A program made the position numbers and the translations under genes. A stretch of DNA of 64,000 bases from Pukyongia sp. (GTDB lineage Bacteria > Bacteroidota > Bacteroidia > Flavobacteriales > Flavobacteriaceae), in contig JASBSY010000014.1 of NCBI GenBank assembly GCA_030148705.1, positions 434,001 through 498,000 of the forward strand. Direction: 5' to 3'. Positions 1-8,363 of the stretch are shown here, piece after piece; position 1 is the stretch's first letter; each line of letters starts with the position of its first letter. The notes beneath the pieces are model-generated. The model was not told where the DNA came from. It ran no database searches and saw nothing but the letters and a program-made list of their open reading frames with translations.

Positions 1-1854
1 GGAAATGTTCAGAATATCATATCCATCGATCCGTTCTCTATTGAACGAACCGAGGTGATTCTCGGGCCGGGATCGGTGGTTTACGGAAGTGATGCCATTG
101 GGGGGGTGATGAATTTCTACACCAAGAAACCCAAGTTCTCTTTTGAAGAAGGGGTGGCCTTTTCCGGAAGTACTACCGGGAGATATTCCACAGCAAATTC
201 AGAAAAAACAGGACATATCGATTTTAATATAGGTCTGAAGGAATGGGCTTTTCTCACCTCGGTTACCTACAGCGATTTCGATGATCTGAAGATGGGTAAA
301 TACGGCCCGGAAGATTATCTGCGCTTCGAATATGCCGACCGCATCAACGGCCGGGACGTTACCATACCCAATCCCGATCCGCGGGTGCAGGTACCCACCG
401 GTTACGACCAGATCAATGCCATGCAAAAGATCCGGTATATGCCCGGTTCAAACTGGAATTTCGATCTTGGGTTGTTCTATACAACTACCAGCGATTATCC
501 GCGTTACGACAGGTTGTACAGGAAGCGGGACGGAGAACTGCGTTCAGCCGAATGGTATTACGGGCCGCAGGAATGGCTTAGCGGGAATTTTCAGGCTACA
601 AACCAATCGGATATGGGAATCTACGACGACAGCAGGTTTACCCTGAGCTATCAGCAATTCAAGGAAAGCAGGAACGACCGAAATTATGGCGAAACCATTT
701 TGTTTGAATCCGATGAGCAAGTAGATGCCTATTCCGCCGGACTCGACTTCACCAAAAAGCTGAATAAAGCGACAATCTTCTACGGTCTGGAGTATGTATA
801 CAACAAGGTAAATTCAGAAGGAAGACAAACCGATATTACCACCGGAAGTTCGGTTGCCGATATTTCCCGGTATCCCGACGGAGCCACCTGGCAGAGTTTG
901 GCGGCCTATAGCAGTCTGCAGTTAAAGCTAAGGGATAATCTGTCCTTCCAGGGCGGATTGCGATATAACCATATCCTGGTGGATGCCTCCTTTGTGGGGC
1001 CTTTCTACGATTTTCCCTTTACGGAGGCAAATATCGATACCGGGGCGCTCACGGGAAGTGCCGGGTTTGCCTGGCAGGCCAGTGATATCCTCGGGTGGAA
1101 GGTGAATTTCGGAACGGCTTTCCGAGCCCCTAACGTGGATGATATTGGTAAGATCTTCGACAGTGAGCCCGGGAGTGTGGTTGTACCTAACCCCAACCTG
1201 GATCCGGAATACGCCTACAATTACGAACTGGGAGCGCTGCTGAACTTCAATGAAGTTGTAAAGCTAGAGATGGAAGGGTATATCACCCAGCTAAAGGATG
1301 CGCTTGTTCGCAGGGATTTCGACCTGGACGGGGTAACCATGATCGAATACCAGGGAGAGCTCAGCAGGGTGCAGGCCATACAGAATGCCGCTAAAGCCGA
1401 AGTTTACGGATTTGAAGCCGAACTCGAAGTAAACTTTACGAAGAACCTTCAGCTTACTTCACAATACAATATCACCGACGGCTATGAAGAAGACGAGGAC
1501 GGTAACCGTAACCCCATTCGCCATGCTGCACCTCAGTTTGGGAATACGCACCTTATCTGGAAGTGGAACAAGCTGAAGTTCGATGCCTTTGCAGAATACA
1601 ACGGCCAGTTCGATTTTGAAGACCTGGCACCATCGCAACAGGCTAATGACTTTCTTTACGCTCTCGACAGTAACGGTCTGCCGTATTCCCCCAAGTGGTA
1701 CACTCTCAACTTCGGAAGTCAGTATGCGGTTACCGAAGCCCTTACCTTAAATGCCGTGATCGAGAATATCACCAACCAGCGATACCGTACGTATAGTTCT
1801 GGAATCTCGGCAGCGGGAACAAACCTTATCGTTGCAGCCACCTTTAAATTTTAA
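1..1854 (+). CDS. TonB-dependent receptor, 3' part
   Basis: Outer-membrane active transporter; the N-terminus lies before the window, and the frame is open from base 1. The visible part begins inside the plug domain: GPGSVVYGSDAIGGVMNF is the classic plug motif. About 580 residues of beta-barrel follow, with alternating aromatic-rich strands, a late-barrel FRAPN motif (around residue 375) and a terminal strand ending in NLIVAATFKF, with the final Phe needed for BAM-dependent insertion. The lack of a visible SusD partner downstream argues against a SusC-type glycan importer. Barrel features resemble receptors for siderophores, haem or cobalamin, but the substrate cannot be told. The GTG at base 55 is inside the gene and is not a start. 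Confidence 0.93.
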   Translation, partial: GNVQNIISIDPFSIERTEVILGPGSVVYGSDAIGGVMNFYTKKPKFSFEEGVAFSGSTTGRYSTANSEKTGHIDFNIGLKEWAFLTSVTYSDFDDLKMGKYGPEDYLRFEYADRINGRDVTIPNPDPRVQVPTGYDQINAMQKIRYMPGSNWNFDLGLFYTTTSDYPRYDRLYRKRDGELRSAEWYYGPQEWLSGNFQATNQSDMGIYDDSRFTLSYQQFKESRNDRNYGETILFESDEQVDAYSAGLDFTKKLNKATIFYGLEYVYNKVNSEGRQTDITTGSSVADISRYPDGATWQSLAAYSSLQLKLRDNLSFQGGLRYNHILVDASFVGPFYDFPFTEANIDTGALTGSAGFAWQASDILGWKVNFGTAFRAPNVDDIGKIFDSEPGSVVVPNPNLDPEYAYNYELGALLNFNEVVKLEMEGYITQLKDALVRRDFDLDGVTMIEYQGELSRVQAIQNAAKAEVYGFEAELEVNFTKNLQLTSQYNITDGYEEDEDGNRNPIRHAAPQFGNTHLIWKWNKLKFDAFAEYNGQFDFEDLAPSQQANDFLYALDSNGLPYSPKWYTLNFGSQYAVTEALTLNAVIENITNQRYRTYSSGISAAGTNLIVAATFKF

Positions 1855-2055
1855 AGGGCGCAGCGTAACGAATCGTCTCCAATAAGTAATAGGAGATTAT
1901 AACGCGATCGCCGAAAACACAGCGCTTATTGTGGGATTTATCAGGCCTATAAGTTGTACGAATACTCCTATTTTCCACCCGGTTTGCTGAAAATTACCTA
2001 TTTTTAGAATATATGCGATTGTAAATCAATCCATTACATACTACACAACCCTTTC

Positions 2056-2063
2056 TACCTTTG
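2056..2063 (+). promoter_or_regulatory. Bacteroidota -7 box for the secreted protein at 2141
   Basis: TACCTTTG matches the TAnnTTTG consensus of the primary sigma factor of Bacteroidota. It lies 78 bases before the ATG. No clear -33 TTG sits 17-23 bases upstream, so it rests on the -7 box alone. The rest of the 286-base gap after the receptor gene shows nothing else. Confidence 0.4.
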
Positions 2064-2140
2064 CCCCTTTTTAATTCTATTGATACTTGGTATTGCGTTA
2101 TATGCATTAGGTTTCGAATACTAACTAAATCAATATAATT

Positions 2141-2968
2141 ATGAAAACTACAAATTTCTTAGGCAGGTTTGCACTGTTCTGTACCCTGCTGCTTTTTCTA
2201 TTACCATCAACCGGTGCCGGGCAGGAGACCTCCGACAGAGTTTATGTGGAAGTGGGGTGCTTAAAAGCCAAGAGTCCCGAACTGGGAGCTTTTATGATGA
2301 ATGAGGGAATGCAATTCAATAAGGAGGCTCAGGCCATGGGAATGCTGGAGGATTTTATTGTGCTGAAAGTAATGTATCCCAATGGGGAAGACTGCAAGTG
2401 CGATTACAGGGTAGTTACCGTATTCACAGATATGAAGCAGTTGGATATGCTCACGGCCTCCGATACCGGGCCCAAGGTTGCTACCAAAGCATTTGGCGAC
2501 AAAGCCATGGAAGTATACGAAAGAATGCAAAGCCTCACCACGAATAAAGGCTCTGAAATCTTCGAACTTTCAATGTCTGCTGTTCCGGGTCCTGCCAACG
2601 CAGCAATTTCCATGGTTAATTTCCTGGAAGTAGAACCGGGGAAACAACAGGAATTTGAGAAAATGGAAAAGGAAGTCTGGCTACCTGTTGTAAGGGAGGC
2701 CATTAAGGCCGGTATGCTGAAGGATTTTACTATTTGGAGCCGGGTTATGCCCAGCGGGGATGCCTTTATGGGCGATTATATTCAGGTTTACGATATTAAT
2801 AATTTCGCCCAAATGGAAGCCTGGGAATGGGAGGAATTCGGTAAGATCTTTCAAAAGGTCCATCCGGAAAAAGATATGATGAAACTGATCGAGCAGTCGG
2901 TTGCCCTGTCGACTGTAGTTTACAGCGAAACCCTGAAAGTAATGGGAAGCCTTAATCAAGGTCAGTAA
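2141..2968 (+). CDS. Secreted protein with two dimeric alpha/beta-barrel-like repeats
   Basis: 275 residues, not recognised as a named family. An N-terminal signal peptide is evident (basic start, hydrophobic LFCTLLLFLLPS, then small residues before QETS). The mature part has two related halves: each has a hydrophobic strand, a helix with EAQ/REA-xx-GML, then DFxVxxxVMxxG and a YRVVTVFTD or YIQVYDI strand. This layout resembles tandem ferredoxin-like (ABM, NIPSNAP or Dabb) folds that bind small ligands or haem-like molecules. It stands alone between a receptor gene and a terminator. Function is unknown; the periplasmic or outer-membrane location is inferred from the signal peptide. Confidence 0.8.
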   Translation: MKTTNFLGRFALFCTLLLFLLPSTGAGQETSDRVYVEVGCLKAKSPELGAFMMNEGMQFNKEAQAMGMLEDFIVLKVMYPNGEDCKCDYRVVTVFTDMKQLDMLTASDTGPKVATKAFGDKAMEVYERMQSLTTNKGSEIFELSMSAVPGPANAAISMVNFLEVEPGKQQEFEKMEKEVWLPVVREAIKAGMLKDFTIWSRVMPSGDAFMGDYIQVYDINNFAQMEAWEWEEFGKIFQKVHPEKDMMKLIEQSVALSTVVYSETLKVMGSLNQGQ

Positions 2969-2992
2969 TCAACTAACCAACCAGTTGAAATG

Positions 2993-3019
2993 CACCGGGG
3001 TTCGCTCCGGTGTTTTTTT
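2993..3019 (+). terminator. Rho-independent terminator with TTCG tetraloop
   Basis: CACCGGGG and CTCCGGTG pair over eight positions (one G-T) around a TTCG tetraloop, followed by seven T. It ends the transcript of the secreted protein; the convergent acs gene stops within its T run. Confidence 0.88.
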
Positions 3020-4925
3020 ATTTCTTATCTGAAATAATCTCGTCCACCACCTCGGGATTCAGCAGGGTGGAGGTATCGCCAATATCCTTGGTATGGCCTT
3101 CGGCTATCTTCCGAAGGATGCGCCTCATGATCTTTCCGCTCCTGGTCTTGGGCAAGCCACGGGTGAATTGAATTCGCTCCAGTTTAGCGATTGGCCCTAT
3201 GCGTTCGGTAATCAACTGGTTGATCTCTTTCTTTAGATTTTCCTGCTTCCGTTCTTCCCCGGATTCCTTCAGAATAACAAACCCGAAAAGCGCATTGCCT
3301 TTGATATCATGAGGGTATCCCACAACGGCACTTTCGGCCACGGCGGGGTGCTCGTTAATGGCGTCCTCTATGGGTGCAGTTCCCAGGTTATGGCCCGAAA
3401 CGATGATCACATCATCTACCCGCCCGGTGATACGGTAATAGCCGGTCTGATCGCGCAGGGCGCCGTCCCCGGTAAAATAGTGGTTCTTAAAAGTTGAGAA
3501 GTAAGTATCCTTATAGCGCTGATGGTCGCCCCAAATGGTCCGTGCCATGGCAGGCCATGGGAATTTTATACAGAGTCGACCGCTGGCCGGATTGCCTTTG
3601 ATCTCCTTCCCTTCCTCATCCATTAAACAGGGCTGAATGCCCGGAAGCGGCAGGGTGGCAAAGGTTGGGATGGTTGGCGTAGCAAAGGGAATGGGTGAGA
3701 TCATAATCCCGCCGGTCTCTGTTTGCCACCAGGTATCGACGATGGGACTATTCCCTTTGCCGATATTCTCATCATACCAGTGCCAGGCTTCTTCGTTGAT
3801 GGGCTCGCCCACGGTGCCCAGCACCTTTAGGGATGATAGGTCGTGTTTGGTTACCAGATCCAGCGATTCCTTGGCCAAAGCCCTGATGGCTGTAGGCGCC
3901 GTATAGAACTGATTCACCTTGTGTTTTCCCACGATTTGCCAGAAGCGGCCCCAGTCGGGATAGGTGGGCACGCCTTCAAACATCACCGTTGTGGCCCCGT
4001 TTGCCAGTGGTCCGTACACAATATAGCTGTGGCCGGTGATCCAGCCTATATCGGCGGTACACCAGTACACATCGCCGCGGTTGTACTGAAACACATTTTT
4101 AAAGGTATAGGCCGTATAGACCATATAGCCGGCGGTGCTGTGAACCATTCCCTTGGGGTTGCCGGTGGAGCCGGAGGTGTACAGTATAAACAGCGGGTCT
4201 TCGGCTTTCATTATTTCGGCAGCACATTCGTCTGAAGCATCATCCAGCAGCGGTTGCAGCCAGTGATCTCTTCCTTCCTTCAGTGTTATTTCTGAATTGA
4301 TTCGCTTGGCGACCAGTACCGATTCCACTCCTTCGCAGGACTTAAGGGCTTCATCGACGATTCCTTTGAGGTCGATGGTCTTTTTTCCGCGGAAAGAACC
4401 GTCGCTGGTAATCACGAGTTTGCAATCGCTGTCGTTGATTCGGGTAGCCAGGGCGGTGGAAGAGAAGCCTGCAAACACCACCGAATGTATCGCGCCTATA
4501 CGCGCACAGGCGAGTACAGCTACGGCCAGTTCGGGGATCATGGGCAGGTAGATACAAACCCGGTCTCCTTTTTTAATGCCTTGAGCCTTGAGAACGTTGG
4601 CAAACTTACAAACCCGTTTGTGTAATTCTTTATAGGAAATATGTTGGGGTTCCTCATCGGGGTCGTTGGGTTCGAAAATGATGGCCGTACTATCCCCTTG
4701 TGCGGTGAGATGCCTGTCGATACAGTTTTCGGTTATATTGAGTTCGGCCCCTTCGAACCAGCGCAGCTCAGGTTTTTCAAAATCCCAACTCAGGACCTCA
4801 TCCCACGGCTTTCGCCATACGAACTGCTCTTCGGCCACTTCGTGCCAGAAGGTCTCGGGCTGCTGAACGGATTTGCGGTAGACCTGGAAATACTCCTCGA
4901 GGTTCTTAATATGGTACTGACTCAT
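3018..4925 (-). CDS. acs: Acetyl-CoA synthetase (AMP-forming)
   Basis: Activates acetate to acetyl-CoA through acetyl-AMP in the cytoplasm. 635 residues, close to the usual 640-660. Seen in order: N-terminal YFQVYRKSVQQPETFW region, the adenylate P-loop YTSGSTGNPKGMVHS (about 265), the WWQTETGG motif (about 400), the hinge GRVDDVIIVSGHNLGTAPIE, and the C-terminal PKTRSGKIMRRILR, whose Lys is the catalytic residue that is acetylated in this family. SGHNLGTAPIE replaces the common SGHRLGTAEIE. The gene is monocistronic: the next minus-strand gene stops 24 bases upstream of its start. Confidence 0.97.
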   Translation of the reverse strand: MSQYHIKNLEEYFQVYRKSVQQPETFWHEVAEEQFVWRKPWDEVLSWDFEKPELRWFEGAELNITENCIDRHLTAQGDSTAIIFEPNDPDEEPQHISYKELHKRVCKFANVLKAQGIKKGDRVCIYLPMIPELAVAVLACARIGAIHSVVFAGFSSTALATRINDSDCKLVITSDGSFRGKKTIDLKGIVDEALKSCEGVESVLVAKRINSEITLKEGRDHWLQPLLDDASDECAAEIMKAEDPLFILYTSGSTGNPKGMVHSTAGYMVYTAYTFKNVFQYNRGDVYWCTADIGWITGHSYIVYGPLANGATTVMFEGVPTYPDWGRFWQIVGKHKVNQFYTAPTAIRALAKESLDLVTKHDLSSLKVLGTVGEPINEEAWHWYDENIGKGNSPIVDTWWQTETGGIMISPIPFATPTIPTFATLPLPGIQPCLMDEEGKEIKGNPASGRLCIKFPWPAMARTIWGDHQRYKDTYFSTFKNHYFTGDGALRDQTGYYRITGRVDDVIIVSGHNLGTAPIEDAINEHPAVAESAVVGYPHDIKGNALFGFVILKESGEERKQENLKKEINQLITERIGPIAKLERIQFTRGLPKTRSGKIMRRILRKIAEGHTKDIGDTSTLLNPEVVDEIISDKK

Positions 4926-4949
4926 GGATACGCGATTTAAGGCAAAAAG

Positions 4950-5351
4950 TTACGAATTTTCGGAGGAAGCGTTTCGCTGATGCTGTTTGATCGCCAGGCC
5001 GGTGAACAGCAGAACAAACCCGAGAAAAATAATGCTAAGGCAAAGCACAAAGGTGCTGAGAAAGAAGTTCTGTCCGGTGAAATTAAAGAAGTAGGTAATA
5101 AATGCGCCGAAGAGGATAAGCAGCAAGGCTGTCCATATCGGTTTCCGCTTCACAAAGAATAGCAGTATGAGCAGCAAAAGCCAGGGCAGGCTGTTGGGGC
5201 TGTTTTGAACAAACCCCTGTAGCCCGCTGCCATAGGTTTCCGTTCCGGAAATAAAGGAAAAGATTAGTAATAGGATCGCCAGCACAAACAGCAGGCCGGT
5301 AACCACCTTTCTAATTGTATAGAGTATCTTGAGTTGATTCTTGGCTTCCAT
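4950..5351 (-). CDS. Small four-helix membrane protein
   Basis: 133 residues, no family recognised with certainty. Four hydrophobic helices are visible (about 14-34, 54-68, 71-91 and 99-122), with a basic KRKP turn between the second and third, and a polar C-tail. It starts four bases after the stop of the methyltransferase gene on the same strand, so the two are probably cotranscribed. Nothing in the sequence shows a catalytic site; an integral inner-membrane location is the only safe statement. Confidence 0.72.
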   Translation of the reverse strand: MEAKNQLKILYTIRKVVTGLLFVLAILLLIFSFISGTETYGSGLQGFVQNSPNSLPWLLLLILLFFVKRKPIWTALLLILFGAFITYFFNFTGQNFFLSTFVLCLSIIFLGFVLLFTGLAIKQHQRNASSENS

Positions 5352-5355
5352 AAGT

Positions 5356-6171
5356 TTATAATTTTTCGGCTATTACCTCCACCATAAGTGGGCAGCAGAG
5401 GGTGGCGCCGGGTGTGCGTTCCAGGGCCTCCAGGTCTGTAAGCGCCTCCTCCATTTGTTGGTCGCTGAGGTAACCTGCGCGCACCAGCCTGGGGAAATAG
5501 CTGTGATAAAAAGTCTTGGGCCACTGCCAGGTGAGAGTTTTTGGCTGAGCCAGTTTAGGCATGAGGCGGATGCTGTTAACCTTCATTCCCATGGCATTCA
5601 GCATACCGGGCAATTGGCGGCCGATGTCGATCTCACCTTCAGACTCTTTAAAACTGCGAAGGGCGGCCGCGATAGCGGCGTTTAACCCTGCCATGGGCGG
5701 TTGAATCTGGTGGGTGGACCAGTCGTAGTATTCGTGAATCACCATCCGCCCTCCCGGCTTCAGGGCTTTAAACACCTTTTCCAGGATGGCTTTTGGATCC
5801 GGCAGCCAGGCCAGGGCCCAGCGGCAGTACATGCCGTCCAGGGAATTCGCTTCCAGCATAAGCTGGTCGAAATCTATGGCACGGGCATCGATATTGAGCT
5901 GCTGGAGTTCGCTGAGTTTATCGAGGTGATTTATAAAACTTTCCGACTTATCGACTGCTATCACCTTGCCGTTTTGGCCGGCGATATAGGCCAGTTCCAG
6001 GCTGCAGTAGCCCGGGCCGGAGCCCAGGTCGATCAGGGTTTGTCCGGCGGAAAAGCCTGCCAGTTCCCAGCCTTTTACGGCCTCTTCGGCCCACACCTGG
6101 TGTTGTATACCAAGGCGCAGCAGTTCTTCCCGGTCGGTTCCCAGGATATACGCTTGTTGTTCTTCACTCAT
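5356..6171 (-). CDS. Class I SAM-dependent methyltransferase
   Basis: 271 residues with a Rossmann-fold methyltransferase core: motif I LIDLGSGPGYCSLELA (about 46-61), an acidic end of strand 2 (VIAVDKSE), and post-motif GGRMVIHEYYDW. UbiE/COQ5-like and Methyltransf_11-like proteins share this layout. The C-terminal 80 residues are variable and probably bind substrate. Substrate is unknown. It leads a two-gene unit with the four-helix membrane protein. A TAGCTTTA-type box precedes the start (see 6190-6206). Confidence 0.85.
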   Translation of the reverse strand: MSEEQQAYILGTDREELLRLGIQHQVWAEEAVKGWELAGFSAGQTLIDLGSGPGYCSLELAYIAGQNGKVIAVDKSESFINHLDKLSELQQLNIDARAIDFDQLMLEANSLDGMYCRWALAWLPDPKAILEKVFKALKPGGRMVIHEYYDWSTHQIQPPMAGLNAAIAAALRSFKESEGEIDIGRQLPGMLNAMGMKVNSIRLMPKLAQPKTLTWQWPKTFYHSYFPRLVRAGYLSDQQMEEALTDLEALERTPGATLCCPLMVEVIAEKL

Positions 6172-6189
6172 AGGGATATGCTATTACCG

Positions 6190-6206
6190 ATTAAAGCTAC
6201 GAAGAA
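6190..6206 (-). promoter_or_regulatory. Repeated promoter-like element, copy 1
   Basis: Read on the minus strand this is TTCTTCGTAGCTTTAAT, lying 18 bases before the methyltransferase start. It contains TAGCTTTA, close to the TAnnTTTG -7 box. An identical 17-base copy lies at 6825-6841, upstream of the next minus-strand gene, so the two genes may share promoter architecture. Confidence 0.4.
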
Positions 6207-6283
6207 AGTTGGAGAGTTGGGCGTGTTTTTATGCGTGCGATTTTCACTTGCGCTATCAATTTGAGAGCTGCGGATTATTAACG

Positions 6284-6751
6284 CTAACGTTCCGTAGCAT
6301 CGTGAATCTCTATATCGAATGCCAGTTTAAAATGATCTGCAACCTTAAAGGCATCTTCTTTCTCGAAAGTGCGATAGAAGGTTAGATGTTTATTCCTGTC
6401 GTAGAACAGGTTCACAAGAAATATGTCGTCCGAAAAAGTAGTGGAGGCACCCAGGGAATTCACTCGTTGTGACTGCTTTCCTTTGAAAACTGAAATGTAT
6501 TCGAATTCAGGGCTGGGGTGCCATTTCCCAAAATGAAGTCCGAAGATCGACCAGATGTTCCTATAGCTGTGGTCATCCATGTTGAATTGAGAGCCTGTCG
6601 TTGACGCCAAATAAATGGCAAATCCGATCATAAAGAAACCGAACAACGGACTTTCATAAACGATAATATAAAATGAAAACAGGATTGTTATGGCGCTGAA
6701 GATGGTCTTTAAGGTAGAGACGGGCTTGGTGTAGGTAATGATGTTACTCAT
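6284..6751 (-). CDS. Membrane-anchored protein with two N-terminal helices
   Basis: 155 residues, no named family recognised. Two adjacent transmembrane helices occur at about 14-30 and 33-50, followed by a soluble domain rich in beta-strands (FEYISVFKG, IFLVNLFYDR, HLTFYRTFE) and a C-terminal helix EDAFKVADHFKLAF. This resembles the small PH-like membrane proteins common in Flavobacteriaceae. It stands alone between copies of a 17-base promoter-like repeat. Confidence 0.7.
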   Translation of the reverse strand: MSNIITYTKPVSTLKTIFSAITILFSFYIIVYESPLFGFFMIGFAIYLASTTGSQFNMDDHSYRNIWSIFGLHFGKWHPSPEFEYISVFKGKQSQRVNSLGASTTFSDDIFLVNLFYDRNKHLTFYRTFEKEDAFKVADHFKLAFDIEIHDATER

Positions 6752-6824
6752 GAAATCGCGATTGAAAGTATAGATTTTTGATACATGATCCTTTTGGATC
6801 GGTCGAGGGGTTTTCGGCTCAGAA

Positions 6825-6841
6825 ATTAAAGCTACGAAGAA
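6825..6841 (-). promoter_or_regulatory. Repeated promoter-like element, copy 2
   Basis: Same 17 bases as 6190-6206 (TTCTTCGTAGCTTTAAT on the minus strand), here 73 bases before the membrane-protein start. Similarity extends a few bases further on one side with mismatches. Confidence 0.4.
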
Positions 6842-6887
6842 TTTTGGAAATGCTTAGCGATAAAATAAGCGGGACAAGAGTGAAGTT

Positions 6888-7571
6888 CTATTTTAATAGA
6901 CGTACATATTCATCCAGGTACTGGTCTTTTTGTTTTGACTTGTACTGAACGATATATCTGGGATGATCGAATACCACTATCCGGTCAAACAGTTGTTCTT
7001 CTGAATTGATCCGTCTAAAGAAGATAGCATTCTTTTTCCCCAGTATATAAACAACTGAAGTATCTATCCCGAATGCTATTTGTTTTTTCAGACTTGTGAT
7101 AATAAACTTCTTTGCTGAATTAAACAGGGCTTCATAGTCGTAATAATTGCAATTCACCCAGTTTCCTTTTTCATTCTTTCGTATAAATCCCAGGGGGCAA
7201 ACCGAATTGATATAGAAGTCCTTATAAAACCGATCGCTGCCGCCATAGGTATCGATCAGATCGTAGACAAAAACGGAGGAGGGCTCATGAGTTTGCACCG
7301 AGGCAATGTTTATTCCGCAGATCTCCTGCAAGCGTTTGGTATCGGTAAAGGGGATACCCGTAACCCCCGCTCCCAATCGTCCCGGGTTGATTCCCAGTAT
7401 TAATTTACGCGGTTTCCTGTCTGAATAATACTTTTTATAGAATAGTTCCGAGGTGGCAAGAATTTCCGGATTCTCCTTAAACGGATTCATCACCCTGATA
7501 TTTGGCAGGAGGGCACCGGTATAGCTGAGGTTTTTGTTGAATTCGAGTACGTTGTGAGCGAAGGTTAGCAT
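6888..7571 (-). CDS. SMUG2-like uracil-DNA glycosylase family protein
   Basis: 227 residues. The glycosylase motif 1 region GINPGRLGAGVTGIPF (60-75) matches SMUG-type enzymes, which have a GMNPGPFGMxQTGVPF pattern, and DHPRYIVQY near the C-terminus takes the place of motif 2 (HPSP-like). SMUG2 proteins of Bacteroidota remove uracil or deaminated bases from DNA. The PRY replacement in motif 2 fits SMUG2 and not SMUG1. It is transcribed alone toward 6888. Base-excision repair is the likely role; the exact base specificity is inferred. Confidence 0.82.
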   Translation of the reverse strand: MLTFAHNVLEFNKNLSYTGALLPNIRVMNPFKENPEILATSELFYKKYYSDRKPRKLILGINPGRLGAGVTGIPFTDTKRLQEICGINIASVQTHEPSSVFVYDLIDTYGGSDRFYKDFYINSVCPLGFIRKNEKGNWVNCNYYDYEALFNSAKKFIITSLKKQIAFGIDTSVVYILGKKNAIFFRRINSEEQLFDRIVVFDHPRYIVQYKSKQKDQYLDEYVRLLK

Positions 7572-7653
7572 TGTGGGGAAATTAAGGAAAATAAATTGGG
7601 GGGATGATGTGGGAGGACTTTAGAGATCAGTTGTCAGGCCGCCTATCTACTCT

Positions 7654-8130
7654 TTATTCTGTTAATATTTGTTTCCATTTATCCGATTCCGCAAACGCTT
7701 TTACAATTCTGTTTCTTTGGATAAGTAATTCAGTCATATATTTTTTTAGAAAAAATTTGTCGGCCAGTTTGCCCAAAATTCCAAAAGGGGATTTGTAGTC
7801 AAAGACATCAGTCATTAAGGTTCCGCCATTTAATTCCGCAAAGTGATGTTGGTGTTTAAATTCCCTAAACGCTCCGCTAACCATTTGGTCGGCAAAATAA
7901 TTGGGGCGATCAAATTCCGTGACTTTAGAGGTTAGGTTTTGGTAAAACCCAAAATGTTTGGCTCTCCAGGTTACACTTTCATTTAATCCGATTAATCCAC
8001 GGGTTTTTCCGGCGATCGCAGTTTCGTTGGTATGATCAGTCGATATTATATGCAGATCGATGCTCCGGGCAAGGTCGAAAACTATTTCTTTTCTGGCTTT
8101 TATATGAGTTTGTAATTCAATTCGCGGCAT
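7654..8130 (-). CDS. SRPBCC (START-like) family protein
   Basis: 158 residues with the helix-grip pattern: an initial strand ELQTHIKARKEIVFDLARSIDLH, central strands WRAKHFGFYQNLTSKVTEF and FKHQHHFAE, TLMTDVFDYKSPFGILGKLAD, and a long C-terminal helix. Such proteins bind hydrophobic ligands, and this type is often annotated as a cell-division inhibitor SulA homologue or cyclase without evidence. No catalytic residues can be assigned. It is the last ordinary gene before the restriction-modification island. Confidence 0.82.
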   Translation of the reverse strand: MPRIELQTHIKARKEIVFDLARSIDLHIISTDHTNETAIAGKTRGLIGLNESVTWRAKHFGFYQNLTSKVTEFDRPNYFADQMVSGAFREFKHQHHFAELNGGTLMTDVFDYKSPFGILGKLADKFFLKKYMTELLIQRNRIVKAFAESDKWKQILTE

Positions 8131-8300
8131 TTTGTTTAGTATAGATGGTGGCTGGTATCATTTATGAGTAGGAGCGGGATTTATTGCATGTTGTTCCGTT
8201 TATGACAAAGTTAAATTAAATGAAGAAACTTTGGATTTGCCAATTTCTCCGTTATTGCTAATGCTCTATATTGGCGCATCGTTCTTTTTTATTCATTTGC

Positions 8301-8330
8301 TTGCCATTTCAGATTTTAGTTCTAAATTTG
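8301..8330 (+). promoter_or_regulatory. Promoter of the DNA methyltransferase gene
   Basis: TTG (8301-8303), a 19-base spacer, then TAAATTTG (8323-8330), a full match to the Bacteroidota TTG-N19-TAnnTTTG promoter. It lies 33 bases before the ATG at 8364. The rest of the 233-base gap after the SRPBCC gene is AT-rich and featureless. Confidence 0.68.
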
Positions 8331-8363
8331 TAACCATTGTATAAGGTTTAATAACTTGGTTAT

